From: Lentisphaeria bacterium
GTDB lineage: Bacteria > Verrucomicrobiota > Lentisphaeria > Victivallales > UBA1829
Assembly: GCA_003526375.1 (NCBI GenBank)
Contig: DPDG01000026.1
Location: 1-64,000, forward strand
Direction of reading: 5' to 3'
DNA length: 64,000 nucleotides
Positions within the stretch are counted from its first letter, which is position 1; each line of letters opens with the position of its first letter. This document shows positions 24,397-33,838 of the stretch, in pieces. The notes below the pieces were generated by a model, which was given only the letters and a program-made list of their open reading frames with translations, made no database searches and was not told the DNA's origin. A program made the position numbers and the translations under genes.

Positions 24397-26445
24397 ATGA
24401 TTCTTGGAGAAAATAACGAAATCAATACTCCGGAAGAACAAAACGAAACGCCGGCGGTTCAACCGGGCAGACAGAGAATCAGCGATCTCTTCCGCAGGGA
24501 TCTGATTTTCTGGTTCACAGCCCTGCTGCACAGATGGTGGCTGCTCATATCCCTGCCGTTATTATCCGGAATTCTGTTCTTCTCCGCCAGAAGCATTCTT
24601 GCGCCGAAAGCCTATTCTGCAAGCACGGCGCTGGTACGCCAGGTTGCGGACGTACGCAGCGGCGCCCTGCCCACCGGTTATGTATCCACTCAATTCAACG
24701 TGATACTCAATATGATCCTCAGCCGGGCGAATCTCAATGAAACATCACGCCGTTTGAAACTCAACTATACCCACGAACAGTTGTTCAGGACCATAAGCAT
24801 CCGGCAGGCATCCAGGAATTCAAACTACTTCTTCATTACGGCAACCACAAGGAATCCGAAGCTTTCCGCGGATATCGCCAACACTCTCTCGGAGGTATTT
24901 CTTGAGGATTATAAAAAATTCATCCGCACCAACATCGAACAGATCTGCGAAAGCAGCATCCGCAGCAGAAACAGCCTGCAGAAAGAACTGGACGATCTTC
25001 TGAGCCGCAAGAAAAGACTTTACGATGAAAACAACATCAGCTCGCTGACCCGGGAACAGGCGACCAATGCCCAGAGAATCATAATTCAGGAGGACCGTCT
25101 TCTTCATGCGGAAACGCAGTTGGACGCGCTTCAGAAAAAATATGATGATCTTGAGGTCCAGCTCCAGACGACTCCCAAAATCGTGGAACTTTATTCCGAA
25201 CAGAATATCTCCAGCGACAGAAAACTTGCCGATCTCAAACTGGAACTTTCCAGTCTCCGCCAGCGCTACACGGACAATAATCCGATCGTGGAAAAGCAGA
25301 AGACGCTGATCAAGGCTCTCGAAGATTCCATCAGGGAAAACAAGGCCGATGACGGAAAAGTAAAAGTGGTAAACGGCAGAAACGCCGAATACATCAATCT
25401 TTCCAACGAACAACACAAGATCAAGGCGGAAAGAACGGCATTGAAAAGCACCGTCGCCGCTTATACGGAAACACTCGCAAAATTGAAGGAAAGACGCGAC
25501 AAACTGGATCTGCTCGCCCCCTCTCTGAATCTGCTGGAAGACCAGATCAACCAGAAAAGAAACCTGCTTCTCAAGCAGGAAGCCCTGACAAAGGAACTTC
25601 AGCTTTTCCTCGACCGCTCTTTCACGGACGTCACCATTCAGGAGACAGCCACCGTCCCCACCGATCCGCTTCCCCGCAGGCGTCCGCTCTTTTTCCTGCT
25701 CGGACTGTTTTTGGGCGCCGTCCTCAGCGGCGGTTTCGTTCTCGGCAAAGAGTTCATCAATCTTTCCGTCCGTTCCAAAGTGGATATCGAAGACGCCCTG
25801 CACATCCCTGCTCTCGGCATCATCCCGCACTTCGACCATCACTGCCGCGCGGATTTCTACAGTGCATTGCAGGGAGCAGTCAATCAGGCGGAGGAACTGC
25901 TGCGGGGAGTTGAAAAAACTCCGGCCATCATTGCCATCGCACCTGCGCTGCAGGAAGATTTGAGCACAAATATCCTGAACGAATTCTGCGAAATCCTGAA
26001 AGTGAAAAGGGATGTCAGCTACCGGATTATCCGGGTCGCCCCGGAGGAACAGACCTCCAGCAGTGCGCGTTATCTGGTCAATGATTTTCTTTACGGGTTC
26101 ACGGACACACTGCCGGAACCGGGGAAAGACCAGGTTCTCTATTTCAAGCTGGACGATCTTGCGTTCATCTCTCCGCCGGAGGAGGAACGCATCGGGCAGT
26201 TGCGCAATACGCTTCAGCAGTTCGACCTTGTCATCTGGGAGCTTTTTGAATTTGAACTGCACCGCCAGCTCTATTCCGAAATCTGCAAGTCCGCCGATCT
26301 GACGGTCATCCCGATGCGTTACGGCAGAACCTCGAAGTGGCAGATTTACCAGACACTGCTCCAGCTCAATACCTGCAAGGTTCAGAGAATTGCAGGTCTC
26401 CTTTATGACGTTGAAAACAAAATATACCGCAAGGTCAGTCTATGA
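24397..26445 (+). CDS. Wzc-like polysaccharide co-polymerase with degenerate kinase domain
   Basis: The 682-residue inner-membrane protein has one helix near residues 46-66, a large periplasmic region with Wzz fold and long coiled coils (about 165-400), a PRRRPLFFLLGLFLGAVLSG helix near 420-445, and a cytoplasmic C-terminus of about 235 residues. The C-terminus has the layout of a BY-kinase, but the Walker A position reads APALQEDLSTN, with no GxxGxGK, so ATP binding and tyrosine phosphorylation are unlikely. No Tyr-rich tail is present. The start is set by AGGAG 7 nt before the ATG. The Wza-like gene overlaps its stop by 4 nt. Confidence 0.82.
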   Translation: MILGENNEINTPEEQNETPAVQPGRQRISDLFRRDLIFWFTALLHRWWLLISLPLLSGILFFSARSILAPKAYSASTALVRQVADVRSGALPTGYVSTQFNVILNMILSRANLNETSRRLKLNYTHEQLFRTISIRQASRNSNYFFITATTRNPKLSADIANTLSEVFLEDYKKFIRTNIEQICESSIRSRNSLQKELDDLLSRKKRLYDENNISSLTREQATNAQRIIIQEDRLLHAETQLDALQKKYDDLEVQLQTTPKIVELYSEQNISSDRKLADLKLELSSLRQRYTDNNPIVEKQKTLIKALEDSIRENKADDGKVKVVNGRNAEYINLSNEQHKIKAERTALKSTVAAYTETLAKLKERRDKLDLLAPSLNLLEDQINQKRNLLLKQEALTKELQLFLDRSFTDVTIQETATVPTDPLPRRRPLFFLLGLFLGAVLSGGFVLGKEFINLSVRSKVDIEDALHIPALGIIPHFDHHCRADFYSALQGAVNQAEELLRGVEKTPAIIAIAPALQEDLSTNILNEFCEILKVKRDVSYRIIRVAPEEQTSSSARYLVNDFLYGFTDTLPEPGKDQVLYFKLDDLAFISPPEEERIGQLRNTLQQFDLVIWELFEFELHRQLYSEICKSADLTVIPMRYGRTSKWQIYQTLLQLNTCKVQRIAGLLYDVENKIYRKVSL

Positions 26446-27485
26446 AAAAAATCATCCTCTTTGCATTTTCTGCTTTTCTGGCGCTGCTGGCAGGCTGCAC
26501 GGCAGATTCTTTTGCACCGGTCGCCATCCCGAACCACTATTCGGTCAAACCGCCCGAACCGGTAAATGAAAGAGACCTTACGGAACAGTTGAAGAAACTT
26601 CATACGCCGGACACTTCTCCATACAAGATAACGCCGGGCGACCAGTTCGACATCACGGTATATGAGCATCCGGAGCTTACGGTGCGGCAGATCATCGTCA
26701 CGCCGGACGGTTTTGTCAGCGCTCCGCTGATCGGCCCCGTAAAAATCGGAGGGCTTTCTCTGGTAGAGGCGACGGAAGCGTTGAAAAAACAGATTTCCCA
26801 GTACATCCGAAAACCTCTCGTATCTCTGATCCCGATCCGGATCAACGGATACAATTTCACCATCGTAGGCAGAGTCAATGTTCCGGGCTGTTACCCGATC
26901 TCCATAGGAAACACCCGCCTGATCGATGCGGTCGCCATGGCGAGAGGGCTTTCCGAAGGGCTCTTCCACGGCGATACCGTCGAACTCGCCGATCTGGAAA
27001 ATGCCTACATATCGAGAGACGGCAGGCTGCTTCCGGTCAATTTCCAGAAAGCGCTTCTGCGGGGAGATCCGCTTCACAATATCCCGTTGAAAAACGGGGA
27101 TTATATCTATATCCCGTCCGTGATGAACAGTACCGTGGCGCTGCTCGGACAGGTAGGGAAACCGACTTATGTCGGATTCAAAGAGGGCATGACCGTTCTT
27201 CAGGCGCTGCCTTACGGCGGCGGACTCCGTGAAACTCACAGCGACGAGATCAAAGTCATCCGCGGCGGGTTGAAGAATCCCGTGGTTTATACGGTCAACG
27301 TCACCAAAATGCAGGAAGGCAAAATTATGGACTTCCCGCTTCAGGCAAATGATATCGTCTATGTTCCGGCAGACGGCATTTCCGACTGGAACGTCATCGT
27401 CCGCAAAATACTGCCGTCCCTTCAGGGACTCAGCATGCTGGCGGGGCCTTTTGGCAATCCCAGTGCTTACTGGTCCAACGACTAG
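26442..27485 (+). CDS. Wza-like polysaccharide export lipoprotein (Poly_export / SLBB)
   Basis: The 347-residue outer-membrane export protein has a lipoprotein signal with lipobox LLAGC (Cys near 22). The Poly_export domain (about 62-140) starts YKITPGDQFDITVYEHPELT, followed by SLBB domains (VVGR-type FTIVGRVNVPGCYPI and VALLGQVGKPTYVGF). It would form the outer-membrane channel for the polysaccharide made by this locus, docking on the Wzc-like protein encoded just upstream (ATGA overlap). Confidence 0.92.
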   Translation: MKKIILFAFSAFLALLAGCTADSFAPVAIPNHYSVKPPEPVNERDLTEQLKKLHTPDTSPYKITPGDQFDITVYEHPELTVRQIIVTPDGFVSAPLIGPVKIGGLSLVEATEALKKQISQYIRKPLVSLIPIRINGYNFTIVGRVNVPGCYPISIGNTRLIDAVAMARGLSEGLFHGDTVELADLENAYISRDGRLLPVNFQKALLRGDPLHNIPLKNGDYIYIPSVMNSTVALLGQVGKPTYVGFKEGMTVLQALPYGGGLRETHSDEIKVIRGGLKNPVVYTVNVTKMQEGKIMDFPLQANDIVYVPADGISDWNVIVRKILPSLQGLSMLAGPFGNPSAYWSND

Positions 27486-27492
27486 GCACACA

Positions 27493-28872
27493 ATGGTAAA
27501 ATTACTGGTATTTCTCATCATTTTCCTCGGAGTCATTCCGCTGGGAGTCATTCTGGCGCGGATGTACCCGGTATTCCGCCTGGTATTTTTCTGCATGATG
27601 GTTTTCTTCACATCCAGCATGCTGGCGATTCATATTTATCCGATCCCGGACTGGACGGGAACAGCGCGCGGATTCGCACTCACCACGGTCGACATCTCCT
27701 CTGCCATCGTCCTTCTGAGCATGTTGGCCGACCCCAAGTGCAAAATCTCCTTTGCGCCCCGCGGAGCATGGTTTTACGGACTTTATTTTATTACGGTTCT
27801 GCTTTCCGGCATTGATGCAGTCTATCTGCCGCAATGGGGATTTGAAATCGTAAAAATGATCTGGATGTACATTTTCTTTCTCGCGGCATACAACTTCTTC
27901 ATCAACAGCAAAAAGCTCTGGCCGCTGGTCTATACAATCTGCGGAACCCTGTTTTTCATGCTGCTGGTGGGCCTGTATCAGAAATACCTGACAGGGATGT
28001 ACTATCAGATTCCCAGCACCCTGCCCCACCAAAACTCTCTGGCATTGTATGTTTCGCTTTTCGGAGCGCTGCTCCTCGGCATCCTGCTGAACGAGAAGAT
28101 GAATCGCCTCCAGGTCCTGCTGGTCGCGGCAGGACAGCTCTCCACGGTCCTGCTTATTATTTTCACCTACTCACGCGGGGGGCTGTTCTGCTATTTCATC
28201 GGATGCGCCGTCGTGGTATTTTTCACCCTGATCTTCAATGGAATCACCAGGCGCCAGATTCTTTTCACCCTCCTCGGACTGGCGGGAGCGCTCATCCTGC
28301 TGGGATACGCCGCACCGCGCATCATTCAGCGTTTCCAAAATGCCCCGGTATCCTCCAAGACGACCCGTATCAATCTGGCGAAAGCCGCAGTCCGCATCGC
28401 CAACGGCCATTACCTTTTCGGTGTCGGGGCAAATAATTTTTCCGCCTACACGGGACCGCACAAAGAGTATGCGCGGGAACAATTTGAAGGAATGATAATT
28501 CACCCCGACACGGAGGACTTCGGCGCAATTGTGGAAACCACCTATCTGCTGGTCGCCGCGGAGGGGGGCTGGATTTCACTGGCGATGCTGCTGATCTGGT
28601 ATGGCTACTACTTCATCCGCTCATTCGGCTGCCTGCGGTATTTAAGAAATGCGCCATGTTTCGGGGTCTCCGTCGGCATTTTCGGCGGACTCTGCGCCAA
28701 CTATCTGCAATCGCTGATCGAATGGGTCCTGAAACAGTACTGCAACTTCTACCAACTGATGCTGATTTTCGCTTTGACCGCCGCAGTCTGGACCACACGG
28801 CAGGCAATCAGAAAAAATTCCGTGATCATGAAAAAGGCGGTACCGGGAAAAAACGGAAGCGCCGCCGGATAA
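27493..28872 (+). CDS. O-antigen ligase / polymerase-like (Wzy_C) membrane protein
   Basis: The 459-residue protein has about a dozen hydrophobic helices. The periplasmic loop holds the Wzy_C-type pattern LAKAAVRIANGHYLFGVGANNF, followed by an acidic/aromatic segment and HPDTEDFGAIVETTYLLVAAEGGW. These are features of O-antigen ligases and exopolysaccharide polymerases. In this context it is probably the polymerase of the locus. The ATG at 27493 lies 8 nt after the Wza-like stop; the Shine-Dalgarno site is weak. It converges on the lipoprotein gene. Confidence 0.82.
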   Translation: MVKLLVFLIIFLGVIPLGVILARMYPVFRLVFFCMMVFFTSSMLAIHIYPIPDWTGTARGFALTTVDISSAIVLLSMLADPKCKISFAPRGAWFYGLYFITVLLSGIDAVYLPQWGFEIVKMIWMYIFFLAAYNFFINSKKLWPLVYTICGTLFFMLLVGLYQKYLTGMYYQIPSTLPHQNSLALYVSLFGALLLGILLNEKMNRLQVLLVAAGQLSTVLLIIFTYSRGGLFCYFIGCAVVVFFTLIFNGITRRQILFTLLGLAGALILLGYAAPRIIQRFQNAPVSSKTTRINLAKAAVRIANGHYLFGVGANNFSAYTGPHKEYAREQFEGMIIHPDTEDFGAIVETTYLLVAAEGGWISLAMLLIWYGYYFIRSFGCLRYLRNAPCFGVSVGIFGGLCANYLQSLIEWVLKQYCNFYQLMLIFALTAAVWTTRQAIRKNSVIMKKAVPGKNGSAAG

Positions 28873-28888
28873 GGCTTGTCAAAACAAA

Positions 28889-29404
28889 TTACTGCTTTTC
28901 CGCTTCCGGGGCAGATTCCAATTTCCGGGGCATACCTGTTTTCACGGCGTTTTCCTTGAACTTCGCATTGATCCGGTCTTTTTCTTCCAAAGTCTTCTGC
29001 TGTTCTTCACTCATGGCTTTTTCATCGGGCAGCGGCACAAGCTTGATATAAATATTGTTCTCTTTCAATTCCCATGCGCCTTCGGAAAAGAGACCGAAAA
29101 ACGGCAGAATGAAGATGGAGCCCCAGGCGTCGATCCTGCCGGTGTCGCTGAGCTGGTAATCCACCGTATATAAGGCTTCACGATATCCGGGTTTATATAC
29201 GACAAGCAGAAGTTCCCTGCTGCGTTTCGCCTCAATGAACTGAGGTGAGATGTTATGATATTCCACACCGTTGGCAATCACCCGCGCATCCGCAGGATCA
29301 ATGGTCAGCGCCACGATCTGGCGTGAACTGTTGGTAAAAGAACATCCTGCGCCAAGTCCCAGAACAAGAAGAACAGTTGCGGAAGCTAAAAATTTTCCAA
29401 ACAT
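28889..29404 (-). CDS. hypothetical lipoprotein
   Basis: The 171-residue protein has an N-terminal signal and lipobox LGAGC, so it is probably anchored at a membrane. The middle has a PEGA-like beta pattern (LTIDPADARVIANGVEYHNI, then SRELLLVVYKPGYREALY) and one hydrophobic stretch, GSIFILPFFGLF. The C-terminus is charged and likely helical. The ATG at 29404 is chosen for GGAAGG upstream and the intact signal peptide. Function unknown. Confidence 0.7.
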   Translation of the reverse strand: MFGKFLASATVLLVLGLGAGCSFTNSSRQIVALTIDPADARVIANGVEYHNISPQFIEAKRSRELLLVVYKPGYREALYTVDYQLSDTGRIDAWGSIFILPFFGLFSEGAWELKENNIYIKLVPLPDEKAMSEEQQKTLEEKDRINAKFKENAVKTGMPRKLESAPEAEKQ

Positions 29405-29543
29405 AGGCACCTTCCCAGTCATTGATTTTGTGATGTTCCAAATATACATTTCCTTTGAATGAAATGCAATCATTCAGGATACCGGAATCACTCTTTTTCA
29501 GGATATTTTGGCAATACAGACATGGTTATTTCCTGTCCGCACA

Positions 29544-29571
29544 TTGAATCCACTGAGATGAATGCTATAGT
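29544..29571 (+). promoter_or_regulatory. putative promoter of the GH9 gene
   Basis: TTGAAT (29544-29549), 16-nt spacer, TATAGT (29566-29571), giving a leader of roughly 65 nt before the ATG at 29645. Confidence 0.5.
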
Positions 29572-29644
29572 AGAGTACTTGAAACATTCCAGTTTTCCGG
29601 CTGTCTGTAACAAAAACCATTCAATGACGACAGAAAAAGAATCC

Positions 29645-32296
29645 ATGAGAAAAAGATTTTCCATCCTGCCGGCGCTGCTTGCAATTCCGGCGATATTTTC
29701 AGCGCACTTCTCGTTCGGACTGCAAATCTCAGAAGTCGCAGGAATTCCGCGCGATTCAGCCGCGCCGGTTCCGTTAAAAGGGGAAATGCTGCTTTTTCCC
29801 CTGACCAATGGATATATTGCGGTGGCGGGGCTGTATGACGATTTTTTCACAAAACGGATTCTGGAAAACTATCACAGCCGGCTTGCCGGCGCGGAACAGC
29901 TTCCACGGAATAAGGATTGGTCGCGCCAGTTCTTTTACAACTTCGCAGCAGCCGACATCATGTCCCGCTATCTGCCCTCGATACGTGACAATTTTCAAAA
30001 CCCGGCATACTTCAGGATCAAAGTCAACGGCAGGGAAACCTTACCCGCCGCACATGGCTACTGGATCAATGCCGTGGGAATCAAACGTCTGCCCCGCGTC
30101 AACGGCAGAGGAATCGTATTGACGGAAAGCGCCGAACTGGTTCCGTTTGCCTATATCAGACTCGATCAACCGCTCAAAAACAACGATCTGCTGGAGATAT
30201 CCGCAACAACGGGCGAAAAAGCATCGCTCCGGTATGATGACAAGAAGACAATTTCCCGTGCGATCAAGGTCAATCAGGTCGGATACGCTCCGGCGGCGAA
30301 ACGGAAATACGCCTATCTCGGAATGTGGCTCGCGGAACTGGGACCTCTCCCCGTGAAACATCTCGAAGGCAAAGAGTTCCATCTGCGCGACACGAAAGAC
30401 GGCAGTATCGCATTTACCGGAAAAATTACTTACAGAATGCCGGACCAGCACATCATGCGCGACCGGGAGAAAATCGCGCTTTACGGGGAAGAAATCATGG
30501 AACTGGATTTTTCGGACTTCTCAAAAACCGGAAATTATTACATCCATGTGCCCGATGTCGGGCGTTCCTGGGATTTCGCAGTCAGCGACGATGCAATCGG
30601 AAGGGCGTTTTACGTTCAAATGCGCGGACTGTTTCACCAGCGTTCGGGAATCGCCAAAACCCCCTCCCATACGCAATGGAGCATGGGTGCGGATCACAAA
30701 ATTTCCTACCGCGGCGGCTTTCCGCCGAACGACCGCCATTATCGCGGAAAAAACAGCCGGATCATCCGCAGCGACGGCACCAAGGCAGATCTCAGCCATT
30801 TCCATGTGGTCAAGGCAACCGCAACCGACGAGGCGCTCCCCGACGTCTGCGGCGGCTGGTGGGACGCCGGAGATTTCGACCGCAGGACCTATCACTTTCA
30901 GGTAGTGGACTCCCTGCTTTCCATCTATCTTCTCTTTCCAGAAAACTTCAAAGACGCCCAACTGGATCTCCCGGAATCCGGCAACGGCATCCCCGACATC
31001 ATTGACGAGGCGGCATGGGGAGTCGAGGTCTGGCGGCGCGCCCAGAATGAAAAGGGCGGAGTCGGCTGCTGGCTTGAAGCGACCAGTCACCCCAAAATCT
31101 ATGATCCGGTAAAAGACACCCAGCGTTATTATCTGGCGCTCCCGACACGCGAAAGCACGCTTCAATACTGCGCACACGCGGCGAAACTCGCCCGCGCTTA
31201 TGACCGGTGCGGCAGAAAGGAGCCGGCACAGCTTTTCTTCAAATCGGCGGAAAAGGCATGGAATTTTGCGATGAATCCTGCCAATCGCGCCGACACGAAG
31301 TTCAGAATCATGAACTGGGGAGTTTACCATTACACGGAACCCGGGGAACTCCCGCAGGGCGATCTGTTCAAGGCGGCGCTCAATCTCTATCTTTACACGA
31401 AAGCCATCTCCCCGAATCCGCAGGAACCGTTTTCCGGCGACCCCAAATATCTGGACATTCTGGATAAACTCGACTTCGGGAAGATCCTGGCTGACGTCAA
31501 AGATACCAAGAGCCCTTATTTTCTGAGTGAACTTGCCGAAGATGAAAGAGTGCTTTTCACACAGGCGTCAAAATACCGCCGGATGATCCGTGAAAAGGCT
31601 GACGAGCTGTTGAAAAATCAGGAGACGCTTGCCTACCGGAACTTGAACTGGAGCCTGAAAAGCCCTTACTTCACTTATCTGGCATGGGGCGCCGGACTCC
31701 CATTCTCAAAGGGCGCCTACCTGATCATGGCATGGAGAATCGACGGCATGGAAAAATACCGGGACGGCGCTTTTCTGGCATTCGACTGGATGATGGGAGC
31801 CAATCCGATGGGGCGCAGTATGACGACCGGACTGGGCAAAGTCTACCCCGTCCGCATTCTCTCACTCCCCATGTGGGCGTGGAACGACCGTCTGGTCGAT
31901 CCCATTCCCGGCATCACACCCTACACTTTCACCGGAAGAAACAACTATTCAGCCGCAAGCATGATTTATCGTTATGCCTGTAAGCCGCGTCCCGATCATA
32001 AATTCAAAGGCTGTGACATCAATCTCCTGCCGGCAAGTCTCCGGACCAAAGAAAAAATGGATACCGCGGAATGTTACCGGATTATCCAGAAAGCGATTCC
32101 GCTCTGGCGTGAATTCGCAAACCTGGAGGGCTATGCGGTCGATCAGAATGAATTCACGGTATGGGAAACCATCGCTCCGGCAGCAGCCGCATACGGTGCT
32201 CTGCTGACACCCGGCTGGATGCCGCCGAAAGAATGGAAAAACCAAAAGCCGGAAAAGGATATCAGAAAACTTCCCGGCTACATTTTCCTGCCGTAA
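29645..32296 (+). CDS. GH9 family glycoside hydrolase (endoglucanase-like), secreted
   Basis: The 883-residue protein has a signal peptide (MRKRFSILPALLAIPAIFSA). It carries an N-terminal CelD_N-type Ig-like domain (about 205-310; VNQVGYAP through AVSDDAIGRAFYVQMRGLFHQRSG), preceded by an extra domain of about 170 residues. The GH9 (alpha/alpha)6 barrel follows. Catalytic Asp residues lie in GGWWDAGDFDRR (about 402-413), and the C-terminal acid Glu lies in DQNEFTVWETIAPAAAAYG (near 835). GH9 enzymes cleave beta-1,4-glucans; related ones act on xyloglucan or exo-beta-glucosaminides. It follows the exopolysaccharide locus and could trim its product, or act in foraging. Confidence 0.88.
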   Translation: MRKRFSILPALLAIPAIFSAHFSFGLQISEVAGIPRDSAAPVPLKGEMLLFPLTNGYIAVAGLYDDFFTKRILENYHSRLAGAEQLPRNKDWSRQFFYNFAAADIMSRYLPSIRDNFQNPAYFRIKVNGRETLPAAHGYWINAVGIKRLPRVNGRGIVLTESAELVPFAYIRLDQPLKNNDLLEISATTGEKASLRYDDKKTISRAIKVNQVGYAPAAKRKYAYLGMWLAELGPLPVKHLEGKEFHLRDTKDGSIAFTGKITYRMPDQHIMRDREKIALYGEEIMELDFSDFSKTGNYYIHVPDVGRSWDFAVSDDAIGRAFYVQMRGLFHQRSGIAKTPSHTQWSMGADHKISYRGGFPPNDRHYRGKNSRIIRSDGTKADLSHFHVVKATATDEALPDVCGGWWDAGDFDRRTYHFQVVDSLLSIYLLFPENFKDAQLDLPESGNGIPDIIDEAAWGVEVWRRAQNEKGGVGCWLEATSHPKIYDPVKDTQRYYLALPTRESTLQYCAHAAKLARAYDRCGRKEPAQLFFKSAEKAWNFAMNPANRADTKFRIMNWGVYHYTEPGELPQGDLFKAALNLYLYTKAISPNPQEPFSGDPKYLDILDKLDFGKILADVKDTKSPYFLSELAEDERVLFTQASKYRRMIREKADELLKNQETLAYRNLNWSLKSPYFTYLAWGAGLPFSKGAYLIMAWRIDGMEKYRDGAFLAFDWMMGANPMGRSMTTGLGKVYPVRILSLPMWAWNDRLVDPIPGITPYTFTGRNNYSAASMIYRYACKPRPDHKFKGCDINLLPASLRTKEKMDTAECYRIIQKAIPLWREFANLEGYAVDQNEFTVWETIAPAAAAYGALLTPGWMPPKEWKNQKPEKDIRKLPGYIFLP

Positions 32297-32409
32297 GGCG
32301 GCGGGGAATACATATACGAAAAAAGATTTGAAAGGCAGAAAAGCCCCGCGAGACCACATGGCAGGACTGTTCTCACGCCGCAAACTACGGCATGAAAACA
32401 GTTTCCGAA

Positions 32410-33714
32410 TCAGAGATCGGCTCCCGCGGCGGCAAGGTTCTTTCTGACTTCCGCCCCGTCCAGTCCGGCGGGAGCGCAGTTCGCCTTCACCGCCATCGCC
32501 GCTCCCATTCCGGCTGCCTGCCCGATGGAACAGACAGGCGGCATGACACGCGCACTGCTGTGAAGGGCGTGGTCGATGGATATCGCACGGCATCCCATCA
32601 GCAGATTGGAACACTTCTTCGGAATCAGGGAACGGAAACTGATCTCATACCACTCCGTTTCCGGCAGTGTCTTGATGATTGTGCCGGAACCGGACGGATT
32701 ATGGATGTCGATCGGATAGCGGACCTTTGCAATGCCGTCCGCATATTTTCTCGCAGTGGTGAAGTCATCGACCGTCTGAAAGCACTCCCCGATGATTCTG
32801 CGCGATTCGCGGATACCGACATGATGCGCGATCGAATGAATACGGGCATGTTCGAATCCCGGCACATGCCTGCGCAGGAATTTCAGGAAATCGCGGAGCT
32901 GCCGCCTGCCCTCGATTTCGGCATCGGAAAGATCAAGCCCGTTGACGCCGCTTTTTTTGATGATGCGCGTCGTATTGAAATGAATCACATCCTTTTCAAG
33001 CGTCAGGAACCAGAGCACATTTTCACGCGGACAGACAATCTCTCCGGCGGCCTTCGCCTCATCGTAAAGTCGGTTGATCCCCGCGCGGTCCGGCATACGC
33101 GCCGCATCCACACCGCCGAGTTTGAAGCACAAAGTCATCGGCTGGCAGAATCCGTCCTCATTGCCGAACTCGAAATCACATCCGGCGAGCACGGCAAGGT
33201 CGCCGTCGCCTGTGCCGTCCACATATTCCCGGGCGCAAATCGCGCAAAGGCCGGACTTCGAGCTGAACACAGCCGCGCTGATCCTGTCGCCGTCTTTGAT
33301 CACGTCCACCAGATTATGATGATAGATCACCTTCACGCCCGCCTCAAGCAGAAGATCCTCCATAGCCAGCATCGCGACATCTTTGGAAATTCTTGTTCCG
33401 GGGATCACCTTCTCATCGAAAACGGCTTCTTTCACTTCGTCATCGCGGTATTCCCACATCTTGCGGCACCAGTCAACGAAAACCGGCCTGTCAAGAGTCT
33501 CGCCGTGAAGATGATTCGCCATAAACGGCGTCACTTCCCCGAAACTCGCCATGCCTCCGGCGCACCCGTAGCGTTCCGCCAATACGACTTTGACGCCCTG
33601 CCGCGCAGCCATGACCGCCGCACTCATTCCGCCGGGACCTCCGCCCACAACCAGCACGTCAGCCTCAGCAATCACCGGAATTTCCTTCTCCATCCTGTAA
33701 GCAACCGTCTTCAT
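32410..33714 (-). CDS. FAD-dependent oxidoreductase (FAD_oxidored family)
   Basis: The 434-residue protein shows the Rossmann FAD motif ADVLVVGGGPGGMSAAVMAA (about 17-36), then LAERYGCAGGMA, and a C-terminal CRAISIDHALHSSARVMPPV typical of this family, which is abundant in Lentisphaerae and Planctomycetes near glycoside hydrolase genes. Substrate unknown, perhaps a sugar alcohol or polyol. No signal peptide. The start at 33714 is supported by AAAGGAG 8 nt upstream. It is divergent from the PocR-AraC regulator gene with 124 nt between the starts, so that regulator probably controls it. Confidence 0.85.
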   Translation of the reverse strand: MKTVAYRMEKEIPVIAEADVLVVGGGPGGMSAAVMAARQGVKVVLAERYGCAGGMASFGEVTPFMANHLHGETLDRPVFVDWCRKMWEYRDDEVKEAVFDEKVIPGTRISKDVAMLAMEDLLLEAGVKVIYHHNLVDVIKDGDRISAAVFSSKSGLCAICAREYVDGTGDGDLAVLAGCDFEFGNEDGFCQPMTLCFKLGGVDAARMPDRAGINRLYDEAKAAGEIVCPRENVLWFLTLEKDVIHFNTTRIIKKSGVNGLDLSDAEIEGRRQLRDFLKFLRRHVPGFEHARIHSIAHHVGIRESRRIIGECFQTVDDFTTARKYADGIAKVRYPIDIHNPSGSGTIIKTLPETEWYEISFRSLIPKKCSNLLMGCRAISIDHALHSSARVMPPVCSIGQAAGMGAAMAVKANCAPAGLDGAEVRKNLAAAGADL

Positions 33715-33838
33715 GAAAAGATCTCCTTTTTTTGACCTGAAGACAAATATATTTCTGAAAAACAGAAACATCTATGGATTTTTTTGCTTTTTCGATGTAT
33801 TTTTATGCCATATCTTCAGAAACAGGAAAATAAGTCCA

